From contig DOPM01000020.1 in the NCBI GenBank assembly GCA_003513495.1, forward strand, positions 102,575 to 166,574: a DNA stretch of 64,000 nt. The letters are read 5' to 3'. The position numbers and the translations under genes were made by a program. Within the stretch, counting starts at the first letter, position 1. Every line of letters starts with the position of its first letter. The stretch is from Desulfosporosinus sp. GTDB taxonomy: Bacteria > Bacillota > Desulfitobacteriia > Desulfitobacteriales > Desulfitobacteriaceae. The notes beneath the pieces were generated by a model, which had not been told where the DNA came from, made no database searches, and worked only from the letters and a program-made list of their open reading frames with translations. Shown here piece after piece: positions 27,590 to 36,864 of the stretch.

Positions 27590-30529
27590 TTATCTTTTTT
27601 TAACGTCCACTAAACAATCAAAGAATGCGAAATTGACAGCCATGGGATCTGAAGCAGCGTTGGTTAACTCTTGGAAACCACCTTCGATGAATTGTTCTCG
27701 CTGCCAGCCTTTTGGAATACTGAGAACACCAGCACAAATGGCATCATTGACTTCGGCTTTTAGTACCGCCTTGCCGCGATCATTAAATACTTCTACGATA
27801 TCTCCGGTCTTAATCCCCCGGGCTTCTGCATCTGCACGGCTGATTTTGGCTAGAGGCTCAGGGTCAATTTCTCGTAACAAAGGCACATTGTACCACTGAG
27901 TATGGGTACGGTACCTGGCGTGTTCCTGAATAAATACCAGCGGATATTTGGAATACAACGGATTTTCGCTCCATGCTTCCCCAGGTGCTTTAAAGTAGGG
28001 TAGTCGTTCCTTTTCCGTAATACCCTTTAAATTCTGTCCATAATTAACACGGGGCAAGGGATTTTCACAATAGAGCTGCGCTCTGCCGCTGGGCGTATTA
28101 AAGAACTCTTCGCCGCGGATAAATGGTTTTTCGGCACTTCCTGTTGCACGAATTGCTTTTTCTTTTTTAAGTCTCTCGTAAGTAATATTCATTTTGCGTA
28201 AGGCGTCAGAATTTAATAGAACTTTAATCCACGCTGTGTCGTCCATGTTTTCGGGGAAAAACTTTTCCAAGCCCATTTTCCGACCAATCATGGCGATAAT
28301 ATCTGCATCCGGCTTGCTTTCGTACAAGGGCTCAATGGCTTTTTCCTGCATAGTAACGTACGGGTTGTTATAGTTCACACGAAGGTCATTGACTTCAAAC
28401 CAGAAGGAAGCAGGTAATACGATATCTGCATAGCGAGCAGTATCCGTAAGCTCAGTATCCACGACAACTGTAAACTCAAGATTCGGCAAAACATCTGTAA
28501 GCCATGTTTTCTGTTGTGCAAAGTTGCTCATTGAATTAGAAGAAGTGGTGTACATAGCTTTGATAGGATAGGGTTTTCCTTCCAGAGCCTGATCTCTCAC
28601 TACTTTATAAAACTCAGTGTGGGGAAGTGTTGAACTAGCCATTTTGCCGTTAGTAACAAACATACCAACGTAATTAAGGGGGGTACTTTGCACAAATAAT
28701 CCCGTGAAACCTGCGCCCTTTACCCCAATATTCCCTGTTACAGAAGCCATCATGAAGGCAGCAAATGACCATAAATGACCGTTTTGATAGTGATCAATAC
28801 CATAATTTGTATAGATCTGGGTCGGTCCTGAAACATAAGCTTGTACTAATTTCTCGATTTTCTCGACAGGAATCTTGGTGTATTTACTAGCTTTCTCAAC
28901 GGTGTACTCCTGCACTTGTTTCTTAAGAAGGCTAAAGGTGGTCTCCACCTCTACTCCTTGAATTGTGTATGTGCCTTCAATGGCTACATCTAGGGGACCT
29001 TCTTTTAACAAGGCAGCTGCATTGGCAACACTATCCCATACATAATAATCATCTTCTGCAGGGGGAAGATTGGCAACAAAATCACTCTTGCGCAATATCT
29101 TTCCATTATCTTTACGAACAAGAAAAGGTGCTGTACTTCTCTTTTTCATAAATGGGATATTGATTAAATTTTTATTAATAATATGATTCAACATAGCAAG
29201 TACCAGCATTAAATCCGAACCCGGAACAATGGGAATGTATTCATCGGATTTATTGGCAGTGGCTGAATAGATTGGATCAATGGTGATAATTTTTGCACCC
29301 TTTTTCTGAGCTTCTTTCAGAATGCGCCAATTTTGTGGCTGAGAGTATACCGGATTAGAACCCCAGACAATAATTATTTTTGAATCCATCATGGTGCGCG
29401 GTTCATTGCCCCATAGCCAAACACTGCCGCCTATAACACGGTCAGCGCCATACCCTGTTGCTTGGTCATAACATACATTTAATTTGGTACAGCCGATAGA
29501 ATTAGTTAGCCTGTTAAAGATACCCAAGCACCCATGGACAACACCATAATTTCCGGATCCCACATCAAAGGCCAGGGCTTTGGGACCATATTTTGCTTGG
29601 ATAGCCATAAACTTTTCAGCGATTTCACTAATAGCCTCATCCCAAGAAATTCTTTCCCATTTATCTTCACCCCGTTCACCGACTCGACGCATAGGGTACT
29701 TGATTCGAGTGGGACTATAGGTCCTTTGCACATGAGATAAGCCCTTCAAGCAGTTCCCGGTATAGATGCTATCCGGGTAAGGTGCAGGGGTTGTTTTGGT
29801 TAATTTACCATCCCGGACATGGGCGTTTAAAAGACAACTTTGGAAACAGTTAGAACGACATGGTGAAATCACCAACGTCTCTTCACTTGAGGCCGTCGTA
29901 CTTTCGTCTCCTGTCGCTAATGCTTTCATCCCAGAACCCCAAGGATTTGCCGCTACTGCACCTGTAGCTACAGCAGTAGCTGCCGAAGCCTTTAAAAAGG
30001 TACGGCGGGACAAATTAGAATTAAGTGCAACGTTTTGCTCTTCCTTTTCCATTCCATTTTCCCTCACTTTCATTAGAGTCATAAACTGTTTTTGGTTCTC
30101 CATTAAGCGAGCGACGGCCTCGTTGAGTTTTCTGTCCCGCAATACCTGAACCAGAGCAGGAAACAATTGTTCATCTGCGTTTTCCTTGACCACGACAGCA
30201 CTGGCTCCTGCGGTAGTTAACTCGTACTGATAACCGGTGTTGCTTGTGGACACCAGGGCTACGATGGACAGTCCTGAGTTCTTTTCCTTAATCCGCGTAA
30301 AAATCTCCCGATAGTATTGTGAGTACGAAAAAACATCTACGATAGCCAGCCTAGCCTTTTTTCTATCGCTGATCTGATATAATTCCGCGATACTATCTAC
30401 ACAGACGCAATCCACCTTAGCAGAAGCAAAAATTCTTGCTACCACCTGCCGTAACCAAAGATGGGGAATAGCAACAACAACCGTTAAAAACTCTACCTCA
30501 GCCTTACTAATACTACTTAAATTGTCCAA
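27590..30529 (-). CDS. Mo-bisPGD oxidoreductase catalytic subunit with an N-terminal receiver-like domain
   Basis: About 979 residues if read from TTG 30529, which has AAAGGAG nine bases upstream; an earlier GTG (30559) has none. Residues about 12-135 resemble a NarL-type receiver (LAIVDVFSYSQYYREIF, AGASAVVVKENADEQLF), but the usual acidic pair after strand 1 is missing (VVVAIPHLWL). The frame continues without a stop to an internal ATG at 30052, itself preceded by GAGGG eight bases away. That starts MEKEEQ and a Tat signal SRRTFLKASAATAVATGA. Then follow the 4Fe-4S motif CRSNCFQSCLLN...C and the molybdopterin domains to the C-terminus. Either one fusion protein or two overlapping products are made. 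Substrate unknown: polysulfide, DMSO or another S- or N-oxide type. Confidence 0.82.
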   Translation of the reverse strand: MDNLSSISKAEVEFLTVVVAIPHLWLRQVVARIFASAKVDCVCVDSIAELYQISDRKKARLAIVDVFSYSQYYREIFTRIKEKNSGLSIVALVSTSNTGYQYELTTAGASAVVVKENADEQLFPALVQVLRDRKLNEAVARLMENQKQFMTLMKVRENGMEKEEQNVALNSNLSRRTFLKASAATAVATGAVAANPWGSGMKALATGDESTTASSEETLVISPCRSNCFQSCLLNAHVRDGKLTKTTPAPYPDSIYTGNCLKGLSHVQRTYSPTRIKYPMRRVGERGEDKWERISWDEAISEIAEKFMAIQAKYGPKALAFDVGSGNYGVVHGCLGIFNRLTNSIGCTKLNVCYDQATGYGADRVIGGSVWLWGNEPRTMMDSKIIIVWGSNPVYSQPQNWRILKEAQKKGAKIITIDPIYSATANKSDEYIPIVPGSDLMLVLAMLNHIINKNLINIPFMKKRSTAPFLVRKDNGKILRKSDFVANLPPAEDDYYVWDSVANAAALLKEGPLDVAIEGTYTIQGVEVETTFSLLKKQVQEYTVEKASKYTKIPVEKIEKLVQAYVSGPTQIYTNYGIDHYQNGHLWSFAAFMMASVTGNIGVKGAGFTGLFVQSTPLNYVGMFVTNGKMASSTLPHTEFYKVVRDQALEGKPYPIKAMYTTSSNSMSNFAQQKTWLTDVLPNLEFTVVVDTELTDTARYADIVLPASFWFEVNDLRVNYNNPYVTMQEKAIEPLYESKPDADIIAMIGRKMGLEKFFPENMDDTAWIKVLLNSDALRKMNITYERLKKEKAIRATGSAEKPFIRGEEFFNTPSGRAQLYCENPLPRVNYGQNLKGITEKERLPYFKAPGEAWSENPLYSKYPLVFIQEHARYRTHTQWYNVPLLREIDPEPLAKISRADAEARGIKTGDIVEVFNDRGKAVLKAEVNDAICAGVLSIPKGWQREQFIEGGFQELTNAASDPMAVNFAFFDCLVDVKKR
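30052..30054 (-). other. Internal start codon region for the Tat-exported form
   Basis: ATG at 30052 (minus strand, coding 30052-30050) follows GAGGG with eight bases between. It would place the twin-arginine motif about 16 residues from the new N-terminus, as normal for Tat substrates. From the upstream start the motif would lie 170 residues inside the protein. Confidence 0.6.
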
Positions 30530-30636
30530 CCAAAACAGCTCCTTTGCGCTTAAATGCACAAGTTAATTTTATTCTATATGTTGCATCCCCTTTAATCTGT
30601 CGGGAATAAGCCTAGATTACGTTGAGAATAACCCGC

Positions 30637-30676
30637 TAAAAAAACGACAGCAGTGTCAGTAAAAAGCACTACTGTC
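30637..30676 (-). terminator. Terminator overlapping the response-regulator stop codon
   Basis: GACAGTAGTG and CACTGCTGTC form a 10-bp stem with one G:U, followed by GTTTTTTT on the minus strand; the stop TAG is inside the 5' arm. The two-component genes are therefore largely a separate transcript from the oxidoreductase genes. Confidence 0.78.
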
Positions 30677-31319
30677 CCAGTAATTTATAACGGATAGCAT
30701 AATCCACCAAATCAGACCGATGTTCTAATTTCAATTTGACGGTAATTCGTTCCCGGTAGGTCTCTATAGTACGTGGAGATAAATATAGTTTTTCACCAAT
30801 TTCCTTGGAGGTAAAGCCGCGAGCAAGTAATCGAAGCACCTGCCGCTCCCTTTCCGACAAGATATCAGGCTTTATCTCCGAAACACTTTCTGTACTGCAA
30901 TATTGGCGTGCCATCACCTGGACACCTACGGAACTCAAGAAAACCTCTCCATTCATAACCGTTTGAATGGCCTTTAGTAAATCCCGATCTGCCGCCGATT
31001 TGTGCACATACCCCATGCCGCCGGCATTCAGAAACTTCAATAGATAGACGTCTTCCATGTGCATGGTAACAGCTATAACCTTAGTTTGAGGCAGTACTTC
31101 TAATATTTTATGGGTAGCCTCTACACCGTCGAAATCAGGCAACGAAATATCCATTAGCACTACATCGGGCTTCTCCTCTAAAACGCCTCGAACGGCGCCT
31201 GCGCCATTGCCTGCTTCCCCGACGACTTCTATATCCTTTTCTCCCTGCAGCAGCATACATAAAGCATTTCGCAGAAGTGTATGATCATCTGTCAGAAAAA
31301 CACGAATTTTATCCATCAT
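30669..31319 (-). CDS. NarL/FixJ-type response regulator
   Basis: 216 residues, ATG six bases after AAGGAGA. Receiver with acidic pair TDDH, phospho-acceptor Asp in VVLMDISLPDFDG and Lys in YVHKSAADRDLL. A LuxR-type helix-turn-helix follows (LSERERQVLRLLARGFTSKEIG, LSPRTIETYRERI). It overlaps the kinase gene by 11 bases. Position next to the Mo-oxidoreductase operon makes that operon its likely target; two direct 11-mers (GGGTTATTCTC and GGCTTATTCCC, 22 bases apart on the minus strand, 30601-30633) are candidate binding sites. Confidence 0.93.
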   Translation of the reverse strand: MMDKIRVFLTDDHTLLRNALCMLLQGEKDIEVVGEAGNGAGAVRGVLEEKPDVVLMDISLPDFDGVEATHKILEVLPQTKVIAVTMHMEDVYLLKFLNAGGMGYVHKSAADRDLLKAIQTVMNGEVFLSSVGVQVMARQYCSTESVSEIKPDILSERERQVLRLLARGFTSKEIGEKLYLSPRTIETYRERITVKLKLEHRSDLVDYAIRYKLLGQ

Positions 31320-32445
31320 TTCTGCTCTCCTTAGTCAAAGGTAGTGTCATCAAGATCGTAGTCCCTTGCTCTGGCTTACTTTTTATAGTGAATTCTCCTC
31401 TAGCAAGCTTTACACGTTCCTCCATACCCAGCAAGCCTAGTCCGCTATTGACATCTCCTAGATTCATCCCTTTGCCATTATCAGCAACCTGCAGTTCAAG
31501 ACAACCTTCGTTATAATTCAGTGTGACAAAAACATGGCTTGCCTTGGCATGACGGGCTACATTCGTTAGGCTTTCTTGGACCGCCCGATAGATTATTATT
31601 TCTATCTTACCCGGGAGCCGTTCTTTGATCCTGGGACTGGAAAAGTCCGTTGTAATCCCAGAATAACGACGATAGTCTTCAATATACCAATCTAACGCGG
31701 GTACCAATCCCAAATTTTCCAACACAGCCGGACGCAGATTCATGGATATCCGCCGCACATCCTCGATGGTCTGCTGGGTGATATAGCGAAGCCCACCCAA
31801 TCGATCATGAATCAGCTCAAGGTCCTGTTCCTGCTGTAATAGCTTTAATTGAAGCAAAATCGAAGTCATAGCTTGTCCCACCTCGTCATGCAATTCCCGG
31901 GACAGCTGTTTCTTATTGTTTTCCAGTTCATCAATTGCCTGTTTGCAAATCCGTTCCAGAGTGCCCTCCCGCAATTTCAGACGCTGTATTTCTGTCTCGG
32001 CGTACAAACTATTTCCCAACAAATGGCCAATGCACTGCAATATGCTCAGATTCTTTTCAATCCAACTATCTAACGGGACATACTGTTGCCATCCTGCCAC
32101 CAAAACTCCAATTAGCTTCTCTCCTACTTTGATGGGCAAGAAAAAACAACTCTGCCAGGGCGCTTCCGGAAAAATTTGATTAATTGACTCCTGATCCTCA
32201 TAACCAGCCAACTTAGAAGGGAGGACCTCCCCCCCCCAAACATCAGCAAAGCCGAAATGTGCATCTGCATTCATTTGCCGGACTAATACGATATGTTCAA
32301 GCTTCTGGAGATAGAGTGCACAAGCATCTGCGCCCAATGTACTTGAGAAATACTCAAATACCTTCTCTGGAATTTCTTCAGACGTCCTCTTTTCAACTGC
32401 ATCAGTAATCTTTATTAATAGTTGTAGCAATAATTGATTCGCCAT
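31309..32445 (-). CDS. NarX/NreB-type soluble sensor histidine kinase with GAF domain
   Basis: 378 residues from ATG 32445, with GAGGTG nine bases upstream; a GTG at 32457 has poor spacing. There are no membrane helices. A GAF domain spans about 20-150 and includes Cys residues at FSSTLGADACALYL and PWQSCFFLP. A HisKA_3 dimerisation motif follows (SRELHDEVGQAMTSILLQ, phospho-His in ELHDE), then HATPase (DNGKGMNLGDVNSGLGL). Lack of helices points to an internal signal such as redox state, oxygen or a metabolite. It forms a two-component pair with the overlapping response regulator. Confidence 0.92.
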   Translation of the reverse strand: MANQLLLQLLIKITDAVEKRTSEEIPEKVFEYFSSTLGADACALYLQKLEHIVLVRQMNADAHFGFADVWGGEVLPSKLAGYEDQESINQIFPEAPWQSCFFLPIKVGEKLIGVLVAGWQQYVPLDSWIEKNLSILQCIGHLLGNSLYAETEIQRLKLREGTLERICKQAIDELENNKKQLSRELHDEVGQAMTSILLQLKLLQQEQDLELIHDRLGGLRYITQQTIEDVRRISMNLRPAVLENLGLVPALDWYIEDYRRYSGITTDFSSPRIKERLPGKIEIIIYRAVQESLTNVARHAKASHVFVTLNYNEGCLELQVADNGKGMNLGDVNSGLGLLGMEERVKLARGEFTIKSKPEQGTTILMTLPLTKESRNDG

Positions 32446-32758
32446 CAATTCTGACACCTCATGAGTTTACTCGAATCCCCCAGTGAAATGATATTGTTAT
32501 AGAAGTTCCTTTTAACATTGTACCGTATATTTGCTACAAATGCTGTCCGTCTTAATGGTAATAAATAGACGTTTCTGTGGTGGTTTTTACGGATATCCAT
32601 TTTTAATCAATTCTCAGGGACAAGGAAATACTTTCTGAGTGTGACACCTTGTGAATTCCTTGTTATTAGTGTTTTCAAATAAGTTATGTTAGTTATAAAT
32701 TATCCGAACCTTAATGGGGTAACATAAAAGAGTAATCATCCTAAAGGAGGGAGAAACT

Positions 32759-33391
32759 ATGAACTCGAATGGGTTTTCAAGAATACTTAACGGTCTTAAT
32801 CAAATTAGCAAAACTAAATCAGTTAAAGATTATCTAATCGTCGGGCTTATCAGTGGAGCAGTAGGTTCCATTGTAATCGAACTAGTTAATTTATTATTGG
32901 GAAAAAAACTTTTGTTTGGTAAACTTGCCTCTTCAATGATTATAAATCCCCTACGCAGCAATAGGTTAAAGAATATTCTCATTGGGGAGCTTATGCATCT
33001 AACTGTAGGAGCAAGTATTGGTGCGGCGATAACCACTCTCCTCAAGAAAACCGGAAAGGATTTTCTTATTATAAAGGGTACCTTTGCAGGCTTGTTAGCC
33101 TGGATAGGACTGCATAATCTGGGCAACAGAATGGATCTTTTTAGTATTAAGCCTCACTCGACCAAGAACCACTTCTTTGCATTTATTCAGCACGTGCTGT
33201 ATGGGATATCGACCTCAGCAGTTATCAAATATCTTGCGAAGACTGATACTTTTCAGGATACTTCAATCACAAAAACTGAACGCCAGTCAAGTGAAAGAAA
33301 TCTAGAATATATGAAGCCATTTTCGCCATCAGGCCTTGAGCCTAATAGTCCGGAGTCTCAGGTATTACAATACAAATATCCTACCGCTTAA
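32759..33391 (+). CDS. Hypothetical membrane protein
   Basis: 210 residues, ATG after AAAGGAGGGAG. Three or four hydrophobic segments with small residues (LIVGLISGAVGSIVIELVNLL, GASIGAAITTLL, GTFAGLLAWIGLHNL, FAFIQHVLYGISTSAVIKYL), then a polar, Ser/Pro-rich C-terminal 50 residues. It resembles small Firmicutes membrane proteins of unknown role, but no family can be named. It is alone on the plus strand and divergent from the kinase. The 300-base gap upstream holds both promoters; none is clear enough to mark. Confidence 0.7.
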   Translation: MNSNGFSRILNGLNQISKTKSVKDYLIVGLISGAVGSIVIELVNLLLGKKLLFGKLASSMIINPLRSNRLKNILIGELMHLTVGASIGAAITTLLKKTGKDFLIIKGTFAGLLAWIGLHNLGNRMDLFSIKPHSTKNHFFAFIQHVLYGISTSAVIKYLAKTDTFQDTSITKTERQSSERNLEYMKPFSPSGLEPNSPESQVLQYKYPTA

Positions 33392-33414
33392 AACTATATC
33401 CCACTCATTCGAAA

Positions 33415-33454
33415 CGTAAAAAACAGGCTGGGAATAATTACTTCCAGCCTGTTT
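33415..33454 (-). terminator. Terminator of the pyr operon
   Basis: AAACAGGCTGG and CCAGCCTGTTT form an 11-bp stem, followed on the minus strand by TTTTTTACG. On the plus strand TTTCCTCATTT follows, so it may also stop the convergent hypothetical gene. Confidence 0.88.
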
Positions 33455-33468
33455 CCTCATTTCCGACC

Positions 33469-34074
33469 TTAAATTTTCCGACTTCCGGGTTTTATAGCTG
33501 GGATTCCTTGTGCACAAAGCGGACATTCCTGAGCTTCGAAAGCTTGGATGTTTAATTGGATAATTGAACACTGGGGCAGCCCAAAATCCACCTTACCACC
33601 TGTTCGATCAACAAGTACCCCCACACCCACCGCGGTGGCTCCAAATTCCTTAACGACTGCCAAAACTTCCCGAACAGATCCACCGGTTGTGATCACATCT
33701 TCAACAACTAACACCCGTTCCTCTGGGGAAAGTGTAAACCCTCTGCGCAGACGCATGATACCATTTTCCCGCTCTGTAAACAAAGCCCTGACTCCTAAAG
33801 CTTTGGCAACTTCGTGGGCTACCAAAATCCCCCCCGTCGCTGGTCCGATAACGGTTTTGACGTTCATATCACGGAATTGAGAAGCTAAGCCTTCGGCTAG
33901 AATGGCCGCGCGTTCCGGATATTGAAGGACTTGAGCACACTGCATGTATTGGGCACTGTGTTTACCTGAGGTTAAAAGGAAGTGTCCGTCTAATAGTGCT
34001 TCACTTTTTTTAAACACATCCAGGTATTCCTTCGTGGTAAGTGGCATCTTATGGTGGTTTGATTGTTGAGTCAT
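33469..34074 (-). CDS. pyrE: Orotate phosphoribosyltransferase
   Basis: 201 residues, ATG after GGAGG. PRPP motif VLVVEDVITTGGSV and the active-site segment HFLLTSGKHSAQYMQ are clear. The C-terminal CPLCAQGIPAIKPGSR tail is typical of the long PyrE type found in clostridia and Thermus. It converts orotate to OMP. Last gene of the pyr operon, 111 bases after pyrF. Confidence 0.96.
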   Translation of the reverse strand: MTQQSNHHKMPLTTKEYLDVFKKSEALLDGHFLLTSGKHSAQYMQCAQVLQYPERAAILAEGLASQFRDMNVKTVIGPATGGILVAHEVAKALGVRALFTERENGIMRLRRGFTLSPEERVLVVEDVITTGGSVREVLAVVKEFGATAVGVGVLVDRTGGKVDFGLPQCSIIQLNIQAFEAQECPLCAQGIPAIKPGSRKI

Positions 34075-34185
34075 TATTATTCTATTCCTCCGTTTCTACT
34101 GACCTAGTCTTTCATCCGTCCGAGTGTAAATTCTACCTGTAAACTACACCATGGAAGTCCGTTATCCCAACGATATTGAACGAGT

Positions 34186-34896
34186 TTACTCCCAAAGTCG
34201 TTTCAAGGCTTGACGCGGATCCTCTGAGCGGGTTATTGGTCTCCCGATAACAAGATAAGAGCTACCGGCAGCTAATGCCTCGGCAGGCGTAAGAACCCGA
34301 GCTTGATCCTGAGCTTCACTCCAAGCTGGGCGAATTCCTGGTGTGACAATCAAAAAGTCAGATTTGGTATTCTTTCTGATCTCTCTTGCTTCCTTAGCTG
34401 AAGCGACCACTCCATCGAGTCCAGCCTTCTCAGCCAATCTGGCAAGTTCTACAACATGCTCACCGAGGTCTCGTTCAACCCCCATCTCTTGTCTAAATTG
34501 AGTCTCTGACATACTTGTAAGGACTGTAACCCCAATCACTTTAGGTATGTTCTTTAGCCTGCTTCCTTCTTCTTGAACTGCTTGGGCAGCCCTGGCCATC
34601 ATATCATACCCACCACTGCAATGAACATTAATCATGTCTGCTCCACACTGAACGAAGCCACGGATTGCCCGTTCCACAGTTGTGGGTATATCGTGAAGCT
34701 TTAAGTCTAGAAAGATGGGGAATCCTAAAGCTTTTAGTTCTTGGATCATAACTGGCCCTGTGTAAGCGTACAACTCCAGCCCAACTTTAAGCCAACAACC
34801 ACTCCCTTGAAGTGCCATTGCTAAGCCTAAAGCCTCCTCACGCCCCTGGACATCCAGTGCCACCATGACGCGCTGATTATTAAATGTCACATCCAA
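34186..34896 (-). CDS. pyrF: Orotidine 5'-phosphate decarboxylase
   Basis: 236 residues from TTG 34896, six bases after GGAGGG. Catalytic Lys/Asp array DLKLHDIPTTV and the phosphate-binding VTPGIRP are present. It makes UMP from OMP. 33 bases follow pyrD. Confidence 0.96.
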   Translation of the reverse strand: MDVTFNNQRVMVALDVQGREEALGLAMALQGSGCWLKVGLELYAYTGPVMIQELKALGFPIFLDLKLHDIPTTVERAIRGFVQCGADMINVHCSGGYDMMARAAQAVQEEGSRLKNIPKVIGVTVLTSMSETQFRQEMGVERDLGEHVVELARLAEKAGLDGVVASAKEAREIRKNTKSDFLIVTPGIRPAWSEAQDQARVLTPAEALAAGSSYLVIGRPITRSEDPRQALKRLWE

Positions 34897-34929
34897 CTAT
34901 AACCCTCCATTTCCATCTGACGATACTCA

Positions 34930-35847
34930 TCAATTATGCGCTAATCCAACTAGATCCCGCACAGAGGCAAATCCGCGTTGGGCACAGTAATCATTAATTC
35001 CTTTAAGAATCTCCAGAGGTGCCTGAGGATTAACGAAGTTCCCCGTTCCAATACTCACAACTGTCGCCCCTGCAAGCAGAAATTCGACGGCATCCTGCCA
35101 CGTGGTGATTCCACCCATTCCAATAATCGGCAAATCAACCGCTTGAAAAACTTGCCAAACCATCCGAACAGCAACTGGTTTTATCGCAGGTCCGGAAAGC
35201 CCTCCAAAGGTATTGGCTAAGACTGGACGTTGTCGATGGATATCAATTTGCATTCCTAACAATGTATTAATGAGAGATAGGGCATCCGCACCTCCAAGTT
35301 GAACCGCCCGTGCCATCCCCACGATATCTGTAACATTGGGTGAAAGCTTGGCAATCACCGGGAGGTCCGTTTCCGCCTTCACCGCCGCAATCACTTCTTG
35401 AGCACTCTGGGGATCTGTGCCAAAATGCATCCCGCCATGTTTGACGTTGGGACAAGAAATATTCACTTCAAGGGCAGCCAACCCAGAATCCTTTTGCAAC
35501 GCTCTAGCCAACTGTACATAATCTTCCAGGGAAAAACCAGAAATATTAGCAATCGCCGCAGTGGGTAGCATTCGAACTTTGGGTAAATAGGATTTTACAA
35601 ATTCATCCAGACCGGGATTTTCTAAGCCGACAGCATTAAGCAGCCCTGCCGGTGTTTCTGCTAACCTCGGAACTGGATTACCAAGTCGTGGCAAAGGAGT
35701 AATCCCCTTCAGAGTTATTCCTCCTAAACTTTCAAGAGGACAATAAGCAGTATACTCCTCTCCAAATCCGTAAGTTCCTGAGCACGTAAGAAGGGGATTT
35801 CTCAATGTTATGCCCGCAAGCTGTGTCGTAAAATCAACAGGACTCAT
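34930..35847 (-). CDS. pyrD: Dihydroorotate dehydrogenase, catalytic subunit (class 1B)
   Basis: 305 residues from ATG 35847, which overlaps the end of pyrK by 14 bases and uses the GGAGG inside it. The frame also opens upstream but without a ribosome site. The catalytic Cys of class 1B lies in EVNISCPNVKHGG; FMN-binding segments GMGGITTWQDAVEFL and GTGNFV follow. It works with PyrK to pass electrons to NAD+. Confidence 0.96.
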   Translation of the reverse strand: MSPVDFTTQLAGITLRNPLLTCSGTYGFGEEYTAYCPLESLGGITLKGITPLPRLGNPVPRLAETPAGLLNAVGLENPGLDEFVKSYLPKVRMLPTAAIANISGFSLEDYVQLARALQKDSGLAALEVNISCPNVKHGGMHFGTDPQSAQEVIAAVKAETDLPVIAKLSPNVTDIVGMARAVQLGGADALSLINTLLGMQIDIHRQRPVLANTFGGLSGPAIKPVAVRMVWQVFQAVDLPIIGMGGITTWQDAVEFLLAGATVVSIGTGNFVNPQAPLEILKGINDYCAQRGFASVRDLVGLAHN

Positions 35848-36661
35848 CCCAGACAACCTCCTCCCCTTGAAAAACAGGCCCATCTTGGCATACCTTCTTA
35901 TGAATCAACGTTCCAGCTTCGTCAGTTAGGGTAACCACACACCCTAAACAAGCTCCAACGGCACAACCCATTCGTTCTTCTAAGGAAACTTCCACTGGGA
36001 CTTTATAGTCCAGACACAAATCTGTCACGGCCTGCATCATCTTCTTCGGTCCGCAAGTAGCCACCCTTATCTTACCACCGCTTATAGCATGCTTTTCTAA
36101 CAGCTCTTTTAACTGCACAGTCACGAGCCCCTTTTGTCCTAGACTTCCATCAAGTGTACTTAAGTGTATCGGTATCCCTAGCCCTTGCCAAGAGGAAAGG
36201 CCTGCACTCTCTAGAAAGGACTGATTTTCTCCTCCCCAGAACAAACGCACTGTCAGACCTTGAGCTAGCGCACTTTGGGCTAAGGGATAAAGTGGAAATA
36301 TCCCAATCCCTCCGGTAACCAACCATAACTCCCCTTCATCAGGTAGAGAAAAGCCCTTTCCGAGTGGACCCATAACACTAAGTTTATCTCCGCATTTTGC
36401 TCTCGCTAAGATTTCCGTTCCTCGACCTTGAATTCGATAGAGCAGAGTAATTTCGTCACGCTCAGAAGAGATCCCTGCTAAACTGATGGGCCGTCTCAAC
36501 AAAGGATCAAAGGATGAGATCGAAAAGTCTTGTACTTGGATTGCTACGAATTGTCCAGCCTTAGCGGTTTGGGCAATGGGTCCCTTTAAAACCAATTTCC
36601 TAAGCCTTTGATCTTCATCTCCCAAGCGTTCGTGAATAACCACTTGTCCTTCGATTAGCAT
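35834..36661 (-). CDS. pyrK: Dihydroorotate dehydrogenase electron-transfer subunit
   Basis: 275 residues from ATG 36661 after AAAGGAGG; codons before that run through an intergenic heptad repeat and are rejected. FAD-binding (RRPISLAGIS), NAD-binding (LVTGGIGIFPLYPLA) and a [2Fe-2S] motif (GCAVGACLGC...VCQDGPVF) are visible. It couples PyrD to NAD+. Confidence 0.96.
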   Translation of the reverse strand: MLIEGQVVIHERLGDEDQRLRKLVLKGPIAQTAKAGQFVAIQVQDFSISSFDPLLRRPISLAGISSERDEITLLYRIQGRGTEILARAKCGDKLSVMGPLGKGFSLPDEGELWLVTGGIGIFPLYPLAQSALAQGLTVRLFWGGENQSFLESAGLSSWQGLGIPIHLSTLDGSLGQKGLVTVQLKELLEKHAISGGKIRVATCGPKKMMQAVTDLCLDYKVPVEVSLEERMGCAVGACLGCVVTLTDEAGTLIHKKVCQDGPVFQGEEVVWDESC

Positions 36662-36675
36662 GGCAACCTCCTTTA

Positions 36676-36710
36676 ATTCGAGGCTCGAAGTTCGACGTTC
36701 GAGGTTCGAA
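36676..36710. repeat. TTCGAGG heptad repeat between pyrK and carB
   Basis: Five degenerate 7-mers (TTCGAGG, CTCGAAG, TTCGACG, TTCGAGG, TTCGAAT) occur just upstream of the pyrK ribosome site. The 203-base gap also has an inverted GCATGC pair near 36746-36764 and another short TTCG stretch near 36840. It is transcribed as part of the pyr operon. Confidence 0.6.
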
Positions 36711-36864
36711 TATCTTGTGTTTGTTCTGGGACGATTCTCGACTTGCATGCTACAAGCATGCGACTTATATACTTAAATTTCATTTGTGCAATTGCTCTGA
36801 CTGTAATCATTCTTGTAATAACTTCTCTCATTCTTGCATCGAACTTCGTGCATCCAGCCTCGCA

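Noticed and set aside
32458..32758. Divergent promoters between kinase and hypothetical gene
   Set aside because: Several AT-rich -10-like strings exist but none has a convincing -35 at the right distance.
36662..36748. pyrK start upstream in the heptad repeat
   Set aside because: The extra 29 residues are translated repeat; ATG 36661 has AAAGGAGG.
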